This document shows positions 1 to 12,887 of a stretch of 64,000 nt of DNA, one piece after another. Position 1 is the first letter of the stretch; each line of letters begins with the position of its first letter. A program made the translations under genes and the position numbers. Source of the stretch: Hyperoplus lanceolatus. Lineage: Eukaryota > Chordata > Actinopteri > Uranoscopiformes > Ammodytidae. A model generated the notes under the pieces. That model did no database searches, was not told where the DNA came from, and was given only the letters and a program-made list of their open reading frames with translations. Location of the stretch: assembly GCA_026929865.2 (NCBI GenBank), contig CM049396.1, positions 26,656,001 through 26,720,000 on the forward strand, read 5' to 3'.

Positions 1-655
1 GCTTTTACCAAAGTCATATAAATTTGAATTTCTTCAAATCCTTATAACAATGGTGATTTTGCGACGCAAACAGTCAGGAAAAGTTGGTTCAACAGTTTTA
101 AAACCTCAACTCGATGCCATTCCACAACCTGGTTCATCAATTAAAAAACCAGCAGCAGCTTCTTGCTCAAAACCCTGGCCTTAAATAGTCTGAAGACTGA
201 GAGAGCGGGTGTGTGTATTAGGAGTAGAGAGGGTGGGGGTAAAGATGAGGGTGTGTGTGTCCAGCTCAAGGACCCACTGCCCCCCTTGTCTCTCTCACCC
301 CTGACCTGTCCCAGGACAAGCCCAGGCATGCCTTTTCAGAGAGGCCTTATGAATTCACAATTATGTATATATTTCAGGATAAAAACTTGAATACAACACT
401 TTTAGTGATTCTACCTTAATATTAAAGGTCACTTGTTACCTTGCCTGTCTTATTAAAAATATCATACTTTTCCATATGAAAACAAGAAATATACATTTCA
501 CATACTCCTAAGAACAAGATATGTACAATGAAAAGTTGCAATATTCTTGCCTATCTCAACATAGAAAGGATTTAAATGATTGGAATCATAAATAAATTAC
601 TTTTATAGAACAGATCAGTGGACAATTATATACAGTATATATTTTATTTTATTCA
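1..655. other. Intergenic DNA, nothing recognised
   Basis: AT-rich sequence with a short GA/GT-rich patch near 200-270. The short ORFs on both strands overlap one another, lack splice context and show no domain. No RNA gene or repeat end is visible. It ends at the LINE fragment starting near 656. Confidence 0.5.
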
Positions 656-925
656 TCATCATCATCTTCAACCGCTTATCCGAAATCGGGTCGCAGGGGC
701 AGCAGCTTGAGCAGGGAACCCCAAACTTCTCTTTCCCGGGCCACATCAACCAGCTCTGACTGGGGGATCCTGAGGCATTCCCAGGCCAGCTTGGAGATAT
801 AATCTCTCCACCTAGTCCTGGGTCTTCCCCTTCCAACTGGACGCTCCTGAAACACCTCCCTAGGGAGGCGCCCTGGGGGCATCCTTACCAGATGCCCGAA
901 CCACCTCAACTGGCTCCTTTCAATG
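656..925 (-). mobile_element. 3' fragment of a non-LTR retrotransposon (RTE/Rex-like)
   Basis: Read on the minus strand this encodes a run with LRWFGHLVRMPP, GRGRPRTRWRD and a tryptophan/leucine-rich end. That is the C-terminal tail commonly seen at the end of fish LINE reverse-transcriptase ORFs. The DNA ends in a CATCATCATC tract followed by the usual CTTATCCG block. Only about 80 residues remain, so it is a 5'-truncated relic with no function. The clade (RTE/Rex3-like against another LINE clade) is a judgement from the tail alone. Confidence 0.6.
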
Positions 926-976
926 CAATTGAATTTTATTTTATTATCATTTGTTTTTTCTTTTCGTGATGGCAGG

Positions 977-2216
977 TAGGGCTGCAACAACGAATCGATA
1001 AAATCGATTAAAATCGATTACTAAAAGCGTTGGCAACGAATTTGGTCATCGATTCGTTGAGTCGCGCGATAATAAGTCACTTGCAGGCGGCACTGTTTAC
1101 ATCCAGCCGCCGACAGGTTCAAGCACCCCACAGCGAGCCTTCCGCACGTGAAGGCTCGCTTCACGTGCGGGAAAGCTATAGTGTGAGCGGCCACAGCTTG
1201 TATTTTGGTCATATCTAACACTGGACTGCAGGCCTATATAAAAGTGTTGTACCTTTGCTTCCTTTGGGTTTAAAAAACTCCTTCAACTCAGTATCCGTCT
1301 AGTCCAAAAAACTCTGTCAGCTGCTGCTGCTGCAGACGGTGTGCAGACGTGCTCGGAGAGTCGGCATCGCGCATCAACAGTCATTCAAAGCAGCGGCAGT
1401 AATCACACAACCGAACGGTGTAGAAAGTCCCGTCAGTTAAAAATAGTGATCCAGATTTTAAATCCATGTTAAAATCGGAAGGATATAGAGCTAGTTAGTT
1501 TAAAAAAAGTAGCAAACATGTCAACTGTGATGTGTTCAGGCCGGCTCAGTAATATGATTGATGTGTTCAAATGCAACACAAAAAAAGGAAATTTGAGATT
1601 TTGGCGAAACTTGTTTTCCCAGCAATATAAAATAGATAGTAAAGATGGAATTATGACCTGTTTAATGTCCTATCTTGAGCTATGATCTTATCAGCAATTA
1701 AAGCAATAATACAAGTTCTATTTCAACACAATAATAGAAAATTATCAATTGTGATATCAATAAAGACTTTGATCGTTAAGGAGTCTTGAAAATGGTATCA
1801 ATATCAATACAAATTAACGATCTCCTGTCATCTGAGAGAAATTAAGACGATTTAATTTTTTTAACCGTTAGTATTTACCGGTTAAAAATATTATCGGTTG
1901 ACTGGTTTACCATGGACATCCCTTATATACTGTATAAATGTATATCATACATTGTATGTTTTTTTTGTGTTATCCCAGTTAAGTTTATTTTTAATTTTTT
2001 ATCATTTAATATTACTTTTAATAGTTCCGGGACGTTGGAGCAATAACCTGGTGTTTTGACACTGCAGTCTGCACTGTGAATTTGAAGTAATGTTCAGTTT
2101 TTGAATAAAGATGCGGCATTTACAAATGTTTCTTTTTTTTATCCGATTCATCGATTAATCGAAAAAATAATCGACCGATTCATCGATTATTGAAATAATC
2201 GTTAGTTGCAGCCCTA
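977..2216. mobile_element. Non-autonomous hAT transposon, 1.24 kb
   Basis: The ends read TAGGGCTGCAAC and GTTGCAGCCCTA, a perfect 12-bp terminal inverted repeat. They are flanked by identical 8-bp direct repeats ATGGCAGG at 969-976 and 2217-2224. An 8-bp duplication with this terminus type is the hAT signature. The subterminal DNA is rich in ATCGATT words near both ends. There is no transposase ORF, so it would depend on a hAT transposase elsewhere. An internal palindrome of CGCACGTGAAG-type words lies near 1130-1170. Confidence 0.88.
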
Positions 2217-2325
2217 ATGGCAGGTGAAGCACTCAACTGCCAGTCACCTGCCTCCCTTGAGCGCACGGCACTGGAAGAGATGGAGAAAGGGGAGGAAGAT
2301 CGTCGTTGGGTGGAGGCGTGTGGAG

Positions 2326-2327
<2 letters not shown>

Positions 2328-2372
<45 letters not shown>

Positions 2373-2387
2373 TGTGTATGTGTGTGT

Positions 2388-2438
<51 letters not shown>
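2328..2438. repeat. (TG)n microsatellite
   Basis: About 110 bp of nearly pure TG dinucleotides with a few interruptions (TTTG, TATG, GAGT). The His-Thr and Cys-Val ORFs over it are artefacts of the repeat. Confidence 0.97.
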
Positions 2439-2441
<3 letters not shown>

Positions 2442-2638
2442 ATGAAATATGTATCAGTGTTGTGTATATCTGTCTCCCTGGGGTAAAGTGAGAGCACATG
2501 TGCAATTGTGTGTACTGAGGAGAGCTGCTCTCGATAGAGGACTGCAGCAATCACTTCAGACAGCCATGGTCGTGTGTTTACATTGTATACTAAACAAAGG
2601 CCTGAGTATAGGTGAATGTATTCAAGCATAGTAAAGGG

Positions 2639-4601
2639 TGCATGTAACGGCTACAGTGTTGTGGCTGTGCCAAAAGCCCCTTTCAAACTGAGGACTTTTC
2701 AGATTACACTTAATCTTGCCATATTAAGCCTCTTTGTGTAAGGCTCATAGCGAATGCTGCAGTTCCATTGTCAGTGTAGAATAGATGACAAGATAAATTG
2801 AAACGAAAGGAAGCTACAGGAAGTGATGTCACAAGCGATAAGCAATAACAAGGACACCATCAGACACCGAGCAACATAACTTGTGCCTCGATCTTTAGAA
2901 ATTACTTTTCTTCCTTTTTGTCCCTGCTCTCTCCCCATAGCATTTTATCTTACAGCAATAATTAAACCCACGAGGGAGTATTTTATGATGGACATATAAA
3001 CCTATTTAAAATGGAATTAAAGATGTTATCATGCAGACTGAAATAATGAAATGCTCTGGGGAATAACGATCACCGGGCCCCTCTCTCTGGTTTTTCCACC
3101 TGAATTGAAAGGAGACAAGCTCTCCGTGGAGGAGATTACACAAGCCTTTTGACTGGTTGCTCTCGGGAACTTGTGGTGTCTATGGCCGGTGCGGTGACAG
3201 ATGAATCTGTAATCACGGCGGTATTCATCATCCATTAATGCATAAGCAAGGCGTGCTCCTGAGAAAGATGGACTCCTGGGCTCTCACATTATGCCGCAAA
3301 TGAGCCTTGAAATGTCTCAAGTTGAGAACTTTTCCAAAGCCAATGACAAGGAGGATCATTTTTATCGCTCACTGTGATCCATTCATTTGGTCCACGGATA
3401 AAATGGCACAAAGCCCCGGGACAACCTGTCTCCCTTTAATTTTCAGCTGATGTATTTCTTACATGGTAAGGACAACATAAGATGACCACTCCATCCATAC
3501 CTAATACTCCTACTGGGTCATGGTAACCTCTTGTGAAACTTGCTAGGCTCAGTTACATTACCCTTTTTCAACACTAATGACACTGAGGGTTCCTCTCCAG
3601 TGCACAATAATGTGGTGGTGGGAGAGGGTGGGAGGCAGTGTGCTATAGAGATAACCAGTATCTCATTAACCGGAGCACATTCAGCTCTCCTGCTCTTCCA
3701 GTGAGGGCTAAAACATAAGCAGGAGCCTGTTTTTTGTTGCAATGAAGCCATACAAGCCACAAAGAATAGAATAGGATTAGCAAGGGGCTAATGAGTCCAC
3801 CTGACCTTCCACTTTCATTTACTACAAAAGTTAGTTGCAACATAGGCAGGTCTTTTTGGACTGCAAACTCGCAAACTTTATAACTACCTTTATTGTGTAC
3901 ATAAAAAGGTAGAATCAGCGTTTCTGAAAAAAATCCAGTGTTAATACACAGCCTAGCCTCTGTAAACTGGTATGTAAATACATGGAATGTAAACAGATAG
4001 CTAGCAACATTTACAGAACCTCGACTGTGTTTTAACACTGGATATTATTTTCAGAGCACACGTACGGAAAGGTAGCAATTCATGAGAAGATATTCACTAA
4101 TTTTGACAGAGAGAGATTTTGACAACAATCGTTCTCCGGAATCATCGACTCCACCTTTAATGCTCGAATACCAATGATATGATTTTAGTGAAAATAGTGG
4201 AGGTGAAAGTAAAGTCACACTTAACTCTATTGTATCTACCAAGATGCCATCTGATATAAAGCAATCTGTCCACTTGGCTCCCATGATGGTGTCTTAGTCC
4301 TCGTGGAGGCAATTTGCTCTGTCTCTCGGCCTCACATTTCCCCAACATTACCTACATGATTAAAAACTCATTTTGCCTGTAATTCCACAGTTAAGCACCC
4401 TTTCCTCTGCCGTGTTAGGTTCTCATAATCCCCCCTGTTACGTATGCCCCTGCTTTTCAGGAGCCATTCCGACCTGCCGCCGCGCTAAATGTTTTAATTA
4501 AAAGGAGAAAAAGTGTGCTCAGGTAATAAGACACCCTTTACTAAAGTTGAGAAGTGCAGTGAGTTCTGGAGTAAAATAACAAAGAGACTATACTTTGGGG
4601 G
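2639..4601. other. Intergenic DNA without recognisable genes
   Basis: Roughly 2 kb without splice-bounded ORFs, transposon ends or tandem repeats. The 131-codon minus-strand ORF at 3643-4038 has no recognisable domain. A stretch near 3938-3980 resembles the inside of the hAT element at 58866-60226 (CAGTGTTAATAC followed by CTCTGTAA and CTGGTATGTAAA), so part of it is probably an old repeat fragment. Moderate-GC blocks such as 3050-3240 could be conserved noncoding DNA, but conservation cannot be judged here. Confidence 0.4.
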
Positions 4602-4611
4602 TAGAGAGAGC

Positions 4612-4644
<33 letters not shown>

Positions 4645-4732
4645 CAAGAGAGAGAGAGAGAGGGAGAAAGAGAGATAGAGAGAGAGGAGGGAAAGAGAGA
4701 AAGAGAGAGAAAGAGAGAGAGAAGAGAGATTT
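4602..4732. repeat. (GA)n-rich simple repeat
   Basis: About 130 bp of GAGAGA with AAAG and GGG interruptions. The Arg/Glu-rich and Ser/Leu-rich ORFs here come from the repeat. Confidence 0.95.
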
Positions 4733-5341
4733 CAGAGATTCGGCTCGGCAAGCAGCTCACATGCACATCAGCAAAGGAGTTGACACCATTAGGGACATTA
4801 AATAATTTGCTGCACTTTGCACTCAAGGACTGGGGCATCAAATATTCATGGAAACCAGTCTGCGCTGGTGTTCCTTTAAACACTTTCCTCGGGCAGATGC
4901 TTTCCCCCTCTTTGCTGGTTCATAAGTCAGTTTGAGGTTGGATGAAGCTCATCCTCGAGGCCTCGCTGAACACTGTTGATATTAAAAAAACTCCAAAGTT
5001 TACTTTGGGTTTTAAAAGCGTGTGCTGTGCTGTTGGGATTCTTTAAAGCCCCCGCCGGCATCTCCAGCACAGGGCCTCAGCAGACAGATCTATCGATATC
5101 TTCGACTTCTTTCACCATCTGATATGTTGTTTATTATTGTCGAGTCTGGAACAGCACTGGATCCCTCCATTGTATGTCTGCACTTGAAGATTCATTTATC
5201 TCTGGGAGACATAGTGAAGTGTATCGTATCATCGTCAAAGGGCTTGAAAGACTGTGACGGTGACCTTGGTAGGGCACTGGATACTATTTCTCACTCCATG
5301 TAGGATGGTGGGATGGGGGTGGTGTTAATGGTGGTGGTGGT
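4733..5341. other. Intergenic DNA, nothing recognised
   Basis: No supported gene or repeat. The short ORF at 5022-5303 has no domain or splice support. Confidence 0.4.
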
Positions 5342-5342
5342 G

Positions 5343-5375
<33 letters not shown>

Positions 5376-5400
5376 CATGCGGGCATGCGCATGTGTGTGT
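5342..5400. repeat. (GGT)n/(GT)n microsatellite
   Basis: A short GGT tract runs into about 30 bp of GT, followed by degenerate GCATGC/GTGTGT sequence. Confidence 0.9.
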
Positions 5401-6639
5401 TTGATTTAACCACAAGTGATGAGGAGGGAGTAAGCACTCTGACAGAGTGCTGCTGCTCCTTCCCTTACGATGTATTCGAGATTTATATTTGGATACAAGC
5501 TTTGCAACTCCAGTATTGATCTCTCTCCTATAGTCTATAGGTAACACATGGCCTCTCTGCGCGGGAATCATACGTCATTGCATTGATAAGAGGTACAACT
5601 ACCCTCCCTTTATGCCAGAGCAAATGAGCTGCTGGCCCGTGAGTGATGGCGGTTACATTTTGTGCAAGAAAGGGCATGCAGAGGAAGGACTTTTAGAAAA
5701 ACTGTATATATCTGAGATGTTTGCAGGAAGCTGTGCAATAGGTCAATCTGTGCCGGTGAAGTACATAACCTCTAGCTACGAATGCGCACGTTTTGCAAAT
5801 TCAGAAAAAAAATATCATTAGTCTGAAAATTCACATCAGAGTTGGCTCCAAGTTTCATATGCAGTGCATCACAAATCAGAGGAGAAATGTGGCTTACTTT
5901 TGCAGAAGTTTTTGTGATAGCTTCATTAGCAGCAGACGGATGTCTCTGAATGAGAATCCTCAGCGATCAAGACCATCGGTGCTCAAGGGGAAATTTGCCA
6001 GCGGGTGTACGATCATATTAAGTTGCCAGGTCATGCGGCCATATCGATCTATGGGAAGAGTTCATCGGCAGTGACCTTCGTGATTTGAGGAATAGAATTA
6101 AATATGAATTATGACAGACCTTTTCCGATGATGCTTATGGATGCAGAAACATTTGGAAAATGTCATCTTCTTTTTATTTCTATATTGCTGATGAACCGTT
6201 CCGTAGCTGTGATGGTCCTGAATGAAGAAACAAACACAGTTAAGTGGAGGTTTTGCCTCCCCCCCAGTCCAAAAAGCACACTTAATTTACCTGGAAAGCT
6301 TTCTTTGTCATTGTTTGAGGAGATTGTTCATCCAAACGTTGATAAATTAGCGGTGGCTGTAGATTTAATAATATCAAAATACCCCCCAACGAAATTATCC
6401 CAACACGCTTAGATACCAATTAGATATTCCACCTCATGTGAATTCATAACTATATTTTCATCATCATATTAACTCTATAGAAGATCTTGGGTGAAAAAAA
6501 AAAGGGTTATTGCTTGCAACTGTTGAGCCATTCAAGAGCCTGAAATAACATAATGGAAGGAGATGATAAAAAGGAAGCACAACAACAGGGAAGGTCTGGG
6601 TTGAGACAAATGTATAGGAGTATTGCAGTGACTTTAGAG
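5401..6639. other. Intergenic DNA, nothing recognised
   Basis: Several ORFs of 60-100 codons overlap here, but none shows a domain, splice logic or codon regularity. Nothing else is visible. Confidence 0.4.
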
Positions 6640-7340
6640 CAGGGGTGTCAAACATACGGCCCGCGGGCCGGAGATGATTTGATCAGGCCCGCGACCTGTA
6701 GAGCATAAATTTCTGAGTATGTCAAAAAAAAAGTAAGTCTCTAGCCCATTCCTGTGAGGAGTTATGAATTTTTAAAGAAATAACCGAAATGCTCACTCCT
6801 GCCGCTAGGGGGCAGCCTAAATTTAAAAAAGCACATTTTAGCAACGTGGGAAATGGTAAATGGCAATCCTGCTTCACCGCTATTAATGTTTCCTCCAGTG
6901 CTTTATGGCAAAGTAAAAACCAAAAAAAAAAACATTTTTATTTTTAGTACATTTTATTTTATTACTTTTTAATAAAAATAAAACTATTTTTATTTTTAGT
7001 GCTGAACAATTAATGTACTAGCAAGCGCGGTGTGTCTGCGGCTCTGTGTGCGCAAAACGAGCAGGAGCATGCTAGTGTAGGCCTACAAGATTTATTTCCT
7101 AATTTTCAATGCTGCTTTATTTTTATGTTTTAAATTGGGAAAAACTAATTCCAAAACAACCAATAACCTCTGTATTTAAAAATAAATCAAAACAGTAGAA
7201 GTTGCACTTTTATTTAATTGTATTTTGTACAGTCTGCATGTTTGCACAAAATGTGTACCTGTACATATAGTAAACAAAACTGGACAACTGTAAGGCCAGT
7301 GCCTGTTGTATTTGTGTATTCAAATAAACAGTTGTTTATT
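6640..7340 (+). mobile_element. Partial hAT-like element (one terminus only)
   Basis: It begins with CAGGGGTGTCAAACATACGG and then a GGCCCGCGGGCC block, a terminus shared by many fish hAT elements. The matching opposite end (GGCCCGCGGGCC near the end, then GGACACCCCTG) is not found nearby, but a fragment with that end sits at 37070-37157. The interior is A/T-rich with no transposase ORF. The right limit is uncertain; the element is probably 3'-truncated or overwritten. Confidence 0.55.
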
Positions 7341-8030
7341 TCATTAGTGCACATTGGCATCTTTGAGCAAAATACCCCCCAAATTTTTGCTGCGGCGCTA
7401 CGAAATCTTTAAATGTGTCCCCTATTTTTGTAAAACACAAGAACACCTTCACTGCCTGGGCTTCTGTGATTTAACTTCTCTTCCATAGTTTTCCGAGTCT
7501 ATACAAGGAGTGAAAGTAAAGCATTTCTTCCTTTTTGCTCTATGCATCGGCCCTTTGTAACAAGGTAAGCCAAAGCTATTCAAGCAAACATGCTTCAGAA
7601 AATCCACCAGAAAAGCAGATGAGATGAGTCCTTGTTAACCTTAATACACTGGAAATAAAAATGCAAGACACGATAAGAATCTCAACCGGGCTCTTCTTTC
7701 TCTTCATTTCCGGTTCTTTTAGATTGGCTGCGGAAAAATAACGAGAGATGCCATCACTCATCCAAGAGATAAGATCGGACTGGGCACAAATGTTTTGTCC
7801 GCTCATGAAGTATTGATGGATCTCAGCTATCCAGACATGGCAGCGGTGTCATATTTGTCACATGCCTGGGCTATTGATATACTGTGCTGAGTGCAAATTG
7901 CTCTGTTTAGTGGTTAAGGGATTGCGTGTGTTCATTGATTCATAATTGATTAGATGTTGGACATGAAGAAAACAACAAAGACAGATTTGCAGATAACAGA
8001 GATGATCTATTCATTAGACAGATATGATTA
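7341..8030. other. Intergenic DNA, nothing recognised
   Basis: No gene, tandem repeat or transposon end could be supported. Confidence 0.4.
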
Positions 8031-8182
8031 AGCAATAGCACACGAGAGGGAGCATGTTGTCGCTCTATATCAGCACTGCTGTGTTTCTCTTCGGCACTCG
8101 GCCTGCGGCCTCGTACCTACGACCGAATCACAGCAGTGCTGATATAGAGCGACAACATGCGACCTCGAGTGTGCTATTGCTT
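8031..8182. repeat. Long near-perfect hairpin, about 52-bp arms
   Basis: The left arm at 8031-8083 (starting AGCAATAGCACACGAG) is the reverse complement of 8130-8182 (ending GTGTGCTATTGCT). About 10 bases near the middle of the arms differ. The spacer is about 46 bp and GC-rich (CGGCCTGCGGCC). The transcript would fold into a long stem. It most likely belongs to a miniature DNA transposon extending right to about 8902. Confidence 0.85.
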
Positions 8183-8902
8183 TTATACAGCAGTTTTACA
8201 ACTGAAATTCACAAGTTAACTTTAAAATGTTATCTTTAATCATTTAAGAATGTATTTGCTTCCGCCAACACAAATAGTTCGACAACAGCAGTCAGAGCGG
8301 AGCGCGTTGCTAGGCAACAACTTTACGCGAGTGAGCTCGTCCTACTTTGTTTACTCTGGTAACATTAACCACGGCGGCCTGATGTCCCGTAAAAATCACC
8401 AAAGAAACGGAACGGCGGATCTTAATCTAGTTGGTAATAAGGTCCGCTGCACAATCCAAACCCCCACGCTTCATTTCCCAAAGTTTATGAGTGTATCTCG
8501 GCCCGGGGGAAGTAACGTTATACAATGAGGTGGGAAAGCTAGGCTAGGCTAAAGCTATGCTGCGCTCGTATTATTCAGCAGCCTGAGTTTATCTCCACAC
8601 ACTATTGCTGTCTTCAGTAACGTGAGTGTGAGCGACTACCGCACACTGTCTCTGTCTGTGTGTGGCAGCGATGCCCTCTCACAGGGGAGAGACTCGGCAC
8701 AGTCAACCTGAGTCACACACACACATATAACACACAAGTGAAGCTCCGGCTCATCAGTGAGCCGCGGAGTGATTTTGACAGTTGGTCTACAGTTTGGTGA
8801 ACAGTCCCGAGTGATGTTGTTCGCTAATATCAGCACTCCTTCAGAACGCTCAGAAGGTCTCTCGTCCAATCAAATCACTCGCTCAGAACCAACTGCTGTA
8901 TA
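8183..8902. mobile_element. Probable MITE body next to the hairpin
   Basis: TTATACAGCAG at about 8184-8194 is repeated inverted as CTGCTGTATAA at 8892-8902, bracketing about 700 bp of GC-richer DNA without a convincing ORF. Together with the adjoining hairpin this looks like a non-autonomous DNA element. Superfamily and true ends are not determined. Confidence 0.4.
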
Positions 8903-10010
8903 ATTACTCTTGTATAATCAATTTAAACAAGTTGTATATTCTTCACATTTGACTTTAATAAATGTTCTCACTCAACCTTCTTGGCGCTGTGGAAACGAGG
9001 AGGCGAAACAGCTATAAAACCTAACCTGATTCTCCCATAGATAGCAACATTCCTGAGGCCTGCTAAAACAAAGGCCTTGCTGGTCAAGCAAGTTGTAAAC
9101 AGGCTGGGAAGCTTAACCCAGTCAGTAAAGTTTGGCAGAGGACGTCCAGGATGTGCAAGAGGATGATCCCTGAAACCAGATGACAGCAATAAAAACCAAT
9201 CATTGTCCTTTGTTTAGGGAGGTTAAAAAGCCTTGCTGTCGAGAAGGACTTTTCACTTTTTGACTATTCCTGTCCCTGAGGACTGCATAACCTGTTCTGT
9301 GATATCACTTCATTAAACATCCTCTAAGAACTTGGAAACTTCTCTCCAGTCATCCTTTATTTTTGCCTTCCATATTTCCGAATAAACAAACACGTAATTT
9401 AACATCCTGTTACTAACAGTGTAACTTAAGATGTAACCTCATTATCATCCAATTAACAGGTAAGGTAATTGTGTGCAACATTTAAACATGCTAGAGGCAA
9501 AACATAGAAAGTAAATAGTGGGTGTAGATAGTTTTTAAGTTCATTATTCAGACATTCACTTAGGTTCATGCTCAACAACTTTTCATACTTTTCAGCAGAA
9601 TCTTTCAACAGTGCAGGATATAGCTTGACTGATGTTATTTTAACCTCCTGATCTGATATTGAAGCCTGCACATTTATGGATTTGACAGTGGACGGACGGG
9701 AAACCAACGAGCTGAAGTTCGGGACTGTCTCAAAAGTGCATGGAAAATGGACAAGTGAGCGTATCAGATTTGTGTCAATAGTTCTCTCGTTTTTTTGCCA
9801 GGCTCTTCCGACCAGTTTTATATGAACTCAATCTCATCCATCATAATACCTATAATAGAAATCATGCAGTTTCACCAAATGTTATTCTGACTTGTAATTC
9901 TCCACTTTTAAAATATAATATACTACTCCTTCCACCGTTCATTTCCACCCAGAACAGTCATGGTTACACAGATTTTGGTTATGGTTAGACCTATTCTTTT
10001 TTGAACATTG
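8903..10010. other. Intergenic DNA, nothing recognised
   Basis: No supported features. The short minus-strand ORFs at 8968-9189 and 9453-9707 have no domain or splice support. Confidence 0.4.
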
Positions 10011-10014
10011 TTAA

Positions 10015-10356
10015 AGGAGAAGTAAGCAATATGGTCCTTTTAGCTAACTTCCTGTCAGTGACTGCAGTTAGCAGTCCCCTCCTTAGTCCCTACGTCACCA
10101 CTACATGAACACGCAGCCATCTTCGTCAAATAGTGCCGCGATGGAGAGTTATCGTTCACGGGCACAGAGACCCGCCTCTTCATAGCGCTCTGTCTCCTGT
10201 TTGGATACAAACTAGCGGGATACTCAACATTTGATCTGGCAAGCTGAATGATTGGGAGACCTGTGTTTTGAATTGTGCATACTGTTTAAGTGATTGCTGT
10301 ATGAATCTAGAATTATTTAACATGTATATTAACAAAAAATATCACTTACCTCTCCT
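10015..10356. mobile_element. TTAA-flanked MITE (piggyBac-type)
   Basis: TTAA at 10011-10014 and 10357-10360 flanks termini AGGAGAAGTAAGCA and (reverse complement) AGGAGAGGTAAGTG. A TTAA duplication is typical of piggyBac elements and some Kolobok elements. No ORF remains. A 29-bp exact piece of its interior (10046-10074) recurs at 30914-30942. Confidence 0.65.
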
Positions 10357-10360
10357 TTAA

Positions 10361-11262
10361 TATGGGTACATGGCTATAATGTTATTTTGATGGCAGCTTA
10401 ACTTCAACATCTAGAAAGTGGGGCATAGAGACCATAGTCCTATTCGTCTATCCATGGAGAATCTGTAGTCCAAAGCCACACCCCGTCTGCAGAGATGAAG
10501 CGACGCCCCGCTCAAATCACTCTTCAAGACTCTCTCCACATGAGATCCTCTTACACCAGATTAACTAGATTTGTGTTTTTCTCTTCCAGGCAATTAAACG
10601 TGTGTGCGTGTGTTGAGTTAAATGAGATCACTGAAAGTAATTACCAGTATTCATCACTGCAGCCCAGCACGTTTGCATCATGCATCTCTTTCCCTTTTTT
10701 TCGACTAGGTAAGGCTGCATCTAGTAGTCAGCACTCTTCTCACTTGGACTAAAAGGGTATTGAAGCATCCTCATTTTGTAAACAATGCTGATTTCTATGG
10801 AATGATACAGTTTATTCACGGTCATGGTTTGATGCCAAAGTTTATCCTCTCAATAAATTGATTAAATACCATCAATTTATTTCTAATAATGAATCCATTT
10901 ATTGGAAAATTCTGATTTTTGGTCCCTAGAACCTTCTTTACTCGCATCAGTGTATGTGTTACGCACAGGAAAACAAGATCTAATTGCTCACTTCTCACAG
11001 AATGTGCACTGTGTGAGGGATCTGTGCCCCTCATTGGTGGATGGGTTAATAAAACTGAAGCAGCCCCCCTAGGTATGCTGCCATTACCTTTCCTAGAAGG
11101 ACATTGTCTGATGTCTGATATGTTTTCCATCCTTGTTTCCAAATGTCAAATCAAATGCTATGGTTAAGGTAAATAGCCTAAACTATATTTTTTCCACTCT
11201 ACATTTTTTTAAATACAGTGAGTCAACGTTATGAGCTTCTGTATGTGGCAGTAAATGAAACC

Positions 11263-11263
<1 letters not shown>
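10361..11263. other. Intergenic DNA, nothing recognised
   Basis: Short overlapping ORFs on both strands only; no domain and no repeat end. Confidence 0.4.
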
Positions 11264-11301
<38 letters not shown>

Positions 11302-11323
11302 ACGTGTGCCTGTGTGTGTGTGT
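11264..11323. repeat. (TG)n microsatellite
   Basis: Two TG tracts interrupted by CACGTGTGCC. Confidence 0.93.
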
Positions 11324-12781
11324 GTAGAGGGGGGATAAGGGCAGATTTTACACCTCTGACTACCAGTCTTGCTCTCTGCCGGGCCTTAAATGGAAGGGAA
11401 TACTGGATACTTGCTATAAAACAGATACAGCTTGAAGGAGGGAGAAAAAGTTAACTTGTCTATTTCCTATCTATCAGAAAGAAAAACTACGGTATGTCTC
11501 TCGTGGATCAATCACTTGTTTTAAAAGGAATGAGGATTGCGAAATTTCCCTTTTCTTTTCAGAAGCTCATCTTTAGGGAATTAGTGTGGTGTTGTTTTCT
11601 ATCGGCTGAAGGACACAATGGACCGATAAAGGGCCAAAACAAAAAAATACGCAGCAAACCAATATTTTTCCAGTTACCAGAAAACAAGAAGTTAAATAAC
11701 AATAAAAGCTATGCTGAACAGAAACACTTACTGTATGCAAAAACAAATGTATGAGTACAAAACTAAGAATCCATGCTATTACTGCACACAGGGGATTTAA
11801 TTGGGTGTTGAGTGCTGCCCTGTCCAGGAGAAAAAAAAACGAGTGAAGAAAGCCTGATTCTCCAGACTCCAGAATGTGTGAGGTTGCTTGCGGAATAACA
11901 AATGGTCTGAGTGAAACGGCTTGTGAGCAGCGAATCACTGTTTAATATGAGAATAATGTCTGTTCAGAGTGTGACCCACTGACTTCTATAATAGAGCTGT
12001 GAAGTCTTCCGCGGGGCTCCCAGAGTAGGCATGTTAAACCGCAACGGCTGAGGTCAGACTATTGAAATGCAATATTGAGTATGTATATAACCTTACTTGC
12101 ATGAGGCTAATGCTGGTTCAGGTTCAATGTGGCAATGAACCTTCCAGTCACATAGTCACCACAGACATTATCTGCTGTATAATTGGCATGTAGAGGGCCA
12201 GGTGGTGGTGAGGAAGGCTGAGTGGGAGGCGTTGGGTCAACACACATAGGTTAACCATTAAGAGGATTGGCTATAAAAATGACTATATTTGATATACTGC
12301 AGGCCTTAGGTTATATATACCGTGGTATATCAATGTCAGCTAACCACTAGTAATACTTCAAGTGTGAGCTGGATCTGGTCACATTTTGGGTTTTTGACTT
12401 TCGCTTTATTAGGATTATTTGTACTGTAAATGTCTCTTACTTTAATCTGAGAGGTTTGTTGTATCAACCAAACGTTCTTAACTTTACATTTTAAGTTTCA
12501 ACTTGCATTTGATGAAAGCCTGTTTGTGAATGAATGCATGGGCGTAAGATTTGATCATTAGCATGCACAACTGATAGCTGAGGCTTTACTATAAACTCCC
12601 CCACAGGTTTCTGACCTCTCTAGCACACACTCTCTTTCTCTGTCCATGTGAAAGATATATGTTTAGTGTTTCACAGTGTGTTGTTTATTATTTAAATGAC
12701 TTTGTGCAATTAAATAAATCAAATAAAAATTGTTACGTTCTGCTCTATTTGTGGTCAAGTAGTTTAGTAGGGTCAATAGTG
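11324..12781. other. Intergenic DNA, nothing recognised
   Basis: AT-rich. ORFs at 11494-11754 and 11573-11938 oppose each other and have no recognisable content. Confidence 0.4.
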
Positions 12782-12826
12782 TTAATGGTGTCCTTGAGTG
12801 TCATGAAAGGCGCCTTTAAATAAAAT

Positions 12827-12887
<61 letters not shown>
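12782..12887 (+). mobile_element. L2-type LINE 3' tail with (ATT)n
   Basis: The block TGAAAGGCGCCTTTAAATAA followed by AATGTATTATT is almost identical to the end of the longer L2 fragment at 39530-39567 and runs into about 58 bp of ATT repeats. Only the last 3' UTR bases of the LINE were inserted. Confidence 0.8.

Noticed and set aside
2180-2629. ORFs rich in His-Thr or Cys-Val over GT repeats (also at 20334-20672 and 60535-60841)
   Set aside because: They are translations of dinucleotide microsatellites and appear on both strands.
3643-4038. 131-codon minus-strand ORF as a membrane protein
   Set aside because: Hydrophobic patches only; part overlaps sequence resembling a hAT element interior.
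4494-4935. 129- and 140-codon ORFs, Arg/Glu- or Ser/Leu-rich
   Set aside because: Most of their length is the GA repeat; no domain outside it.
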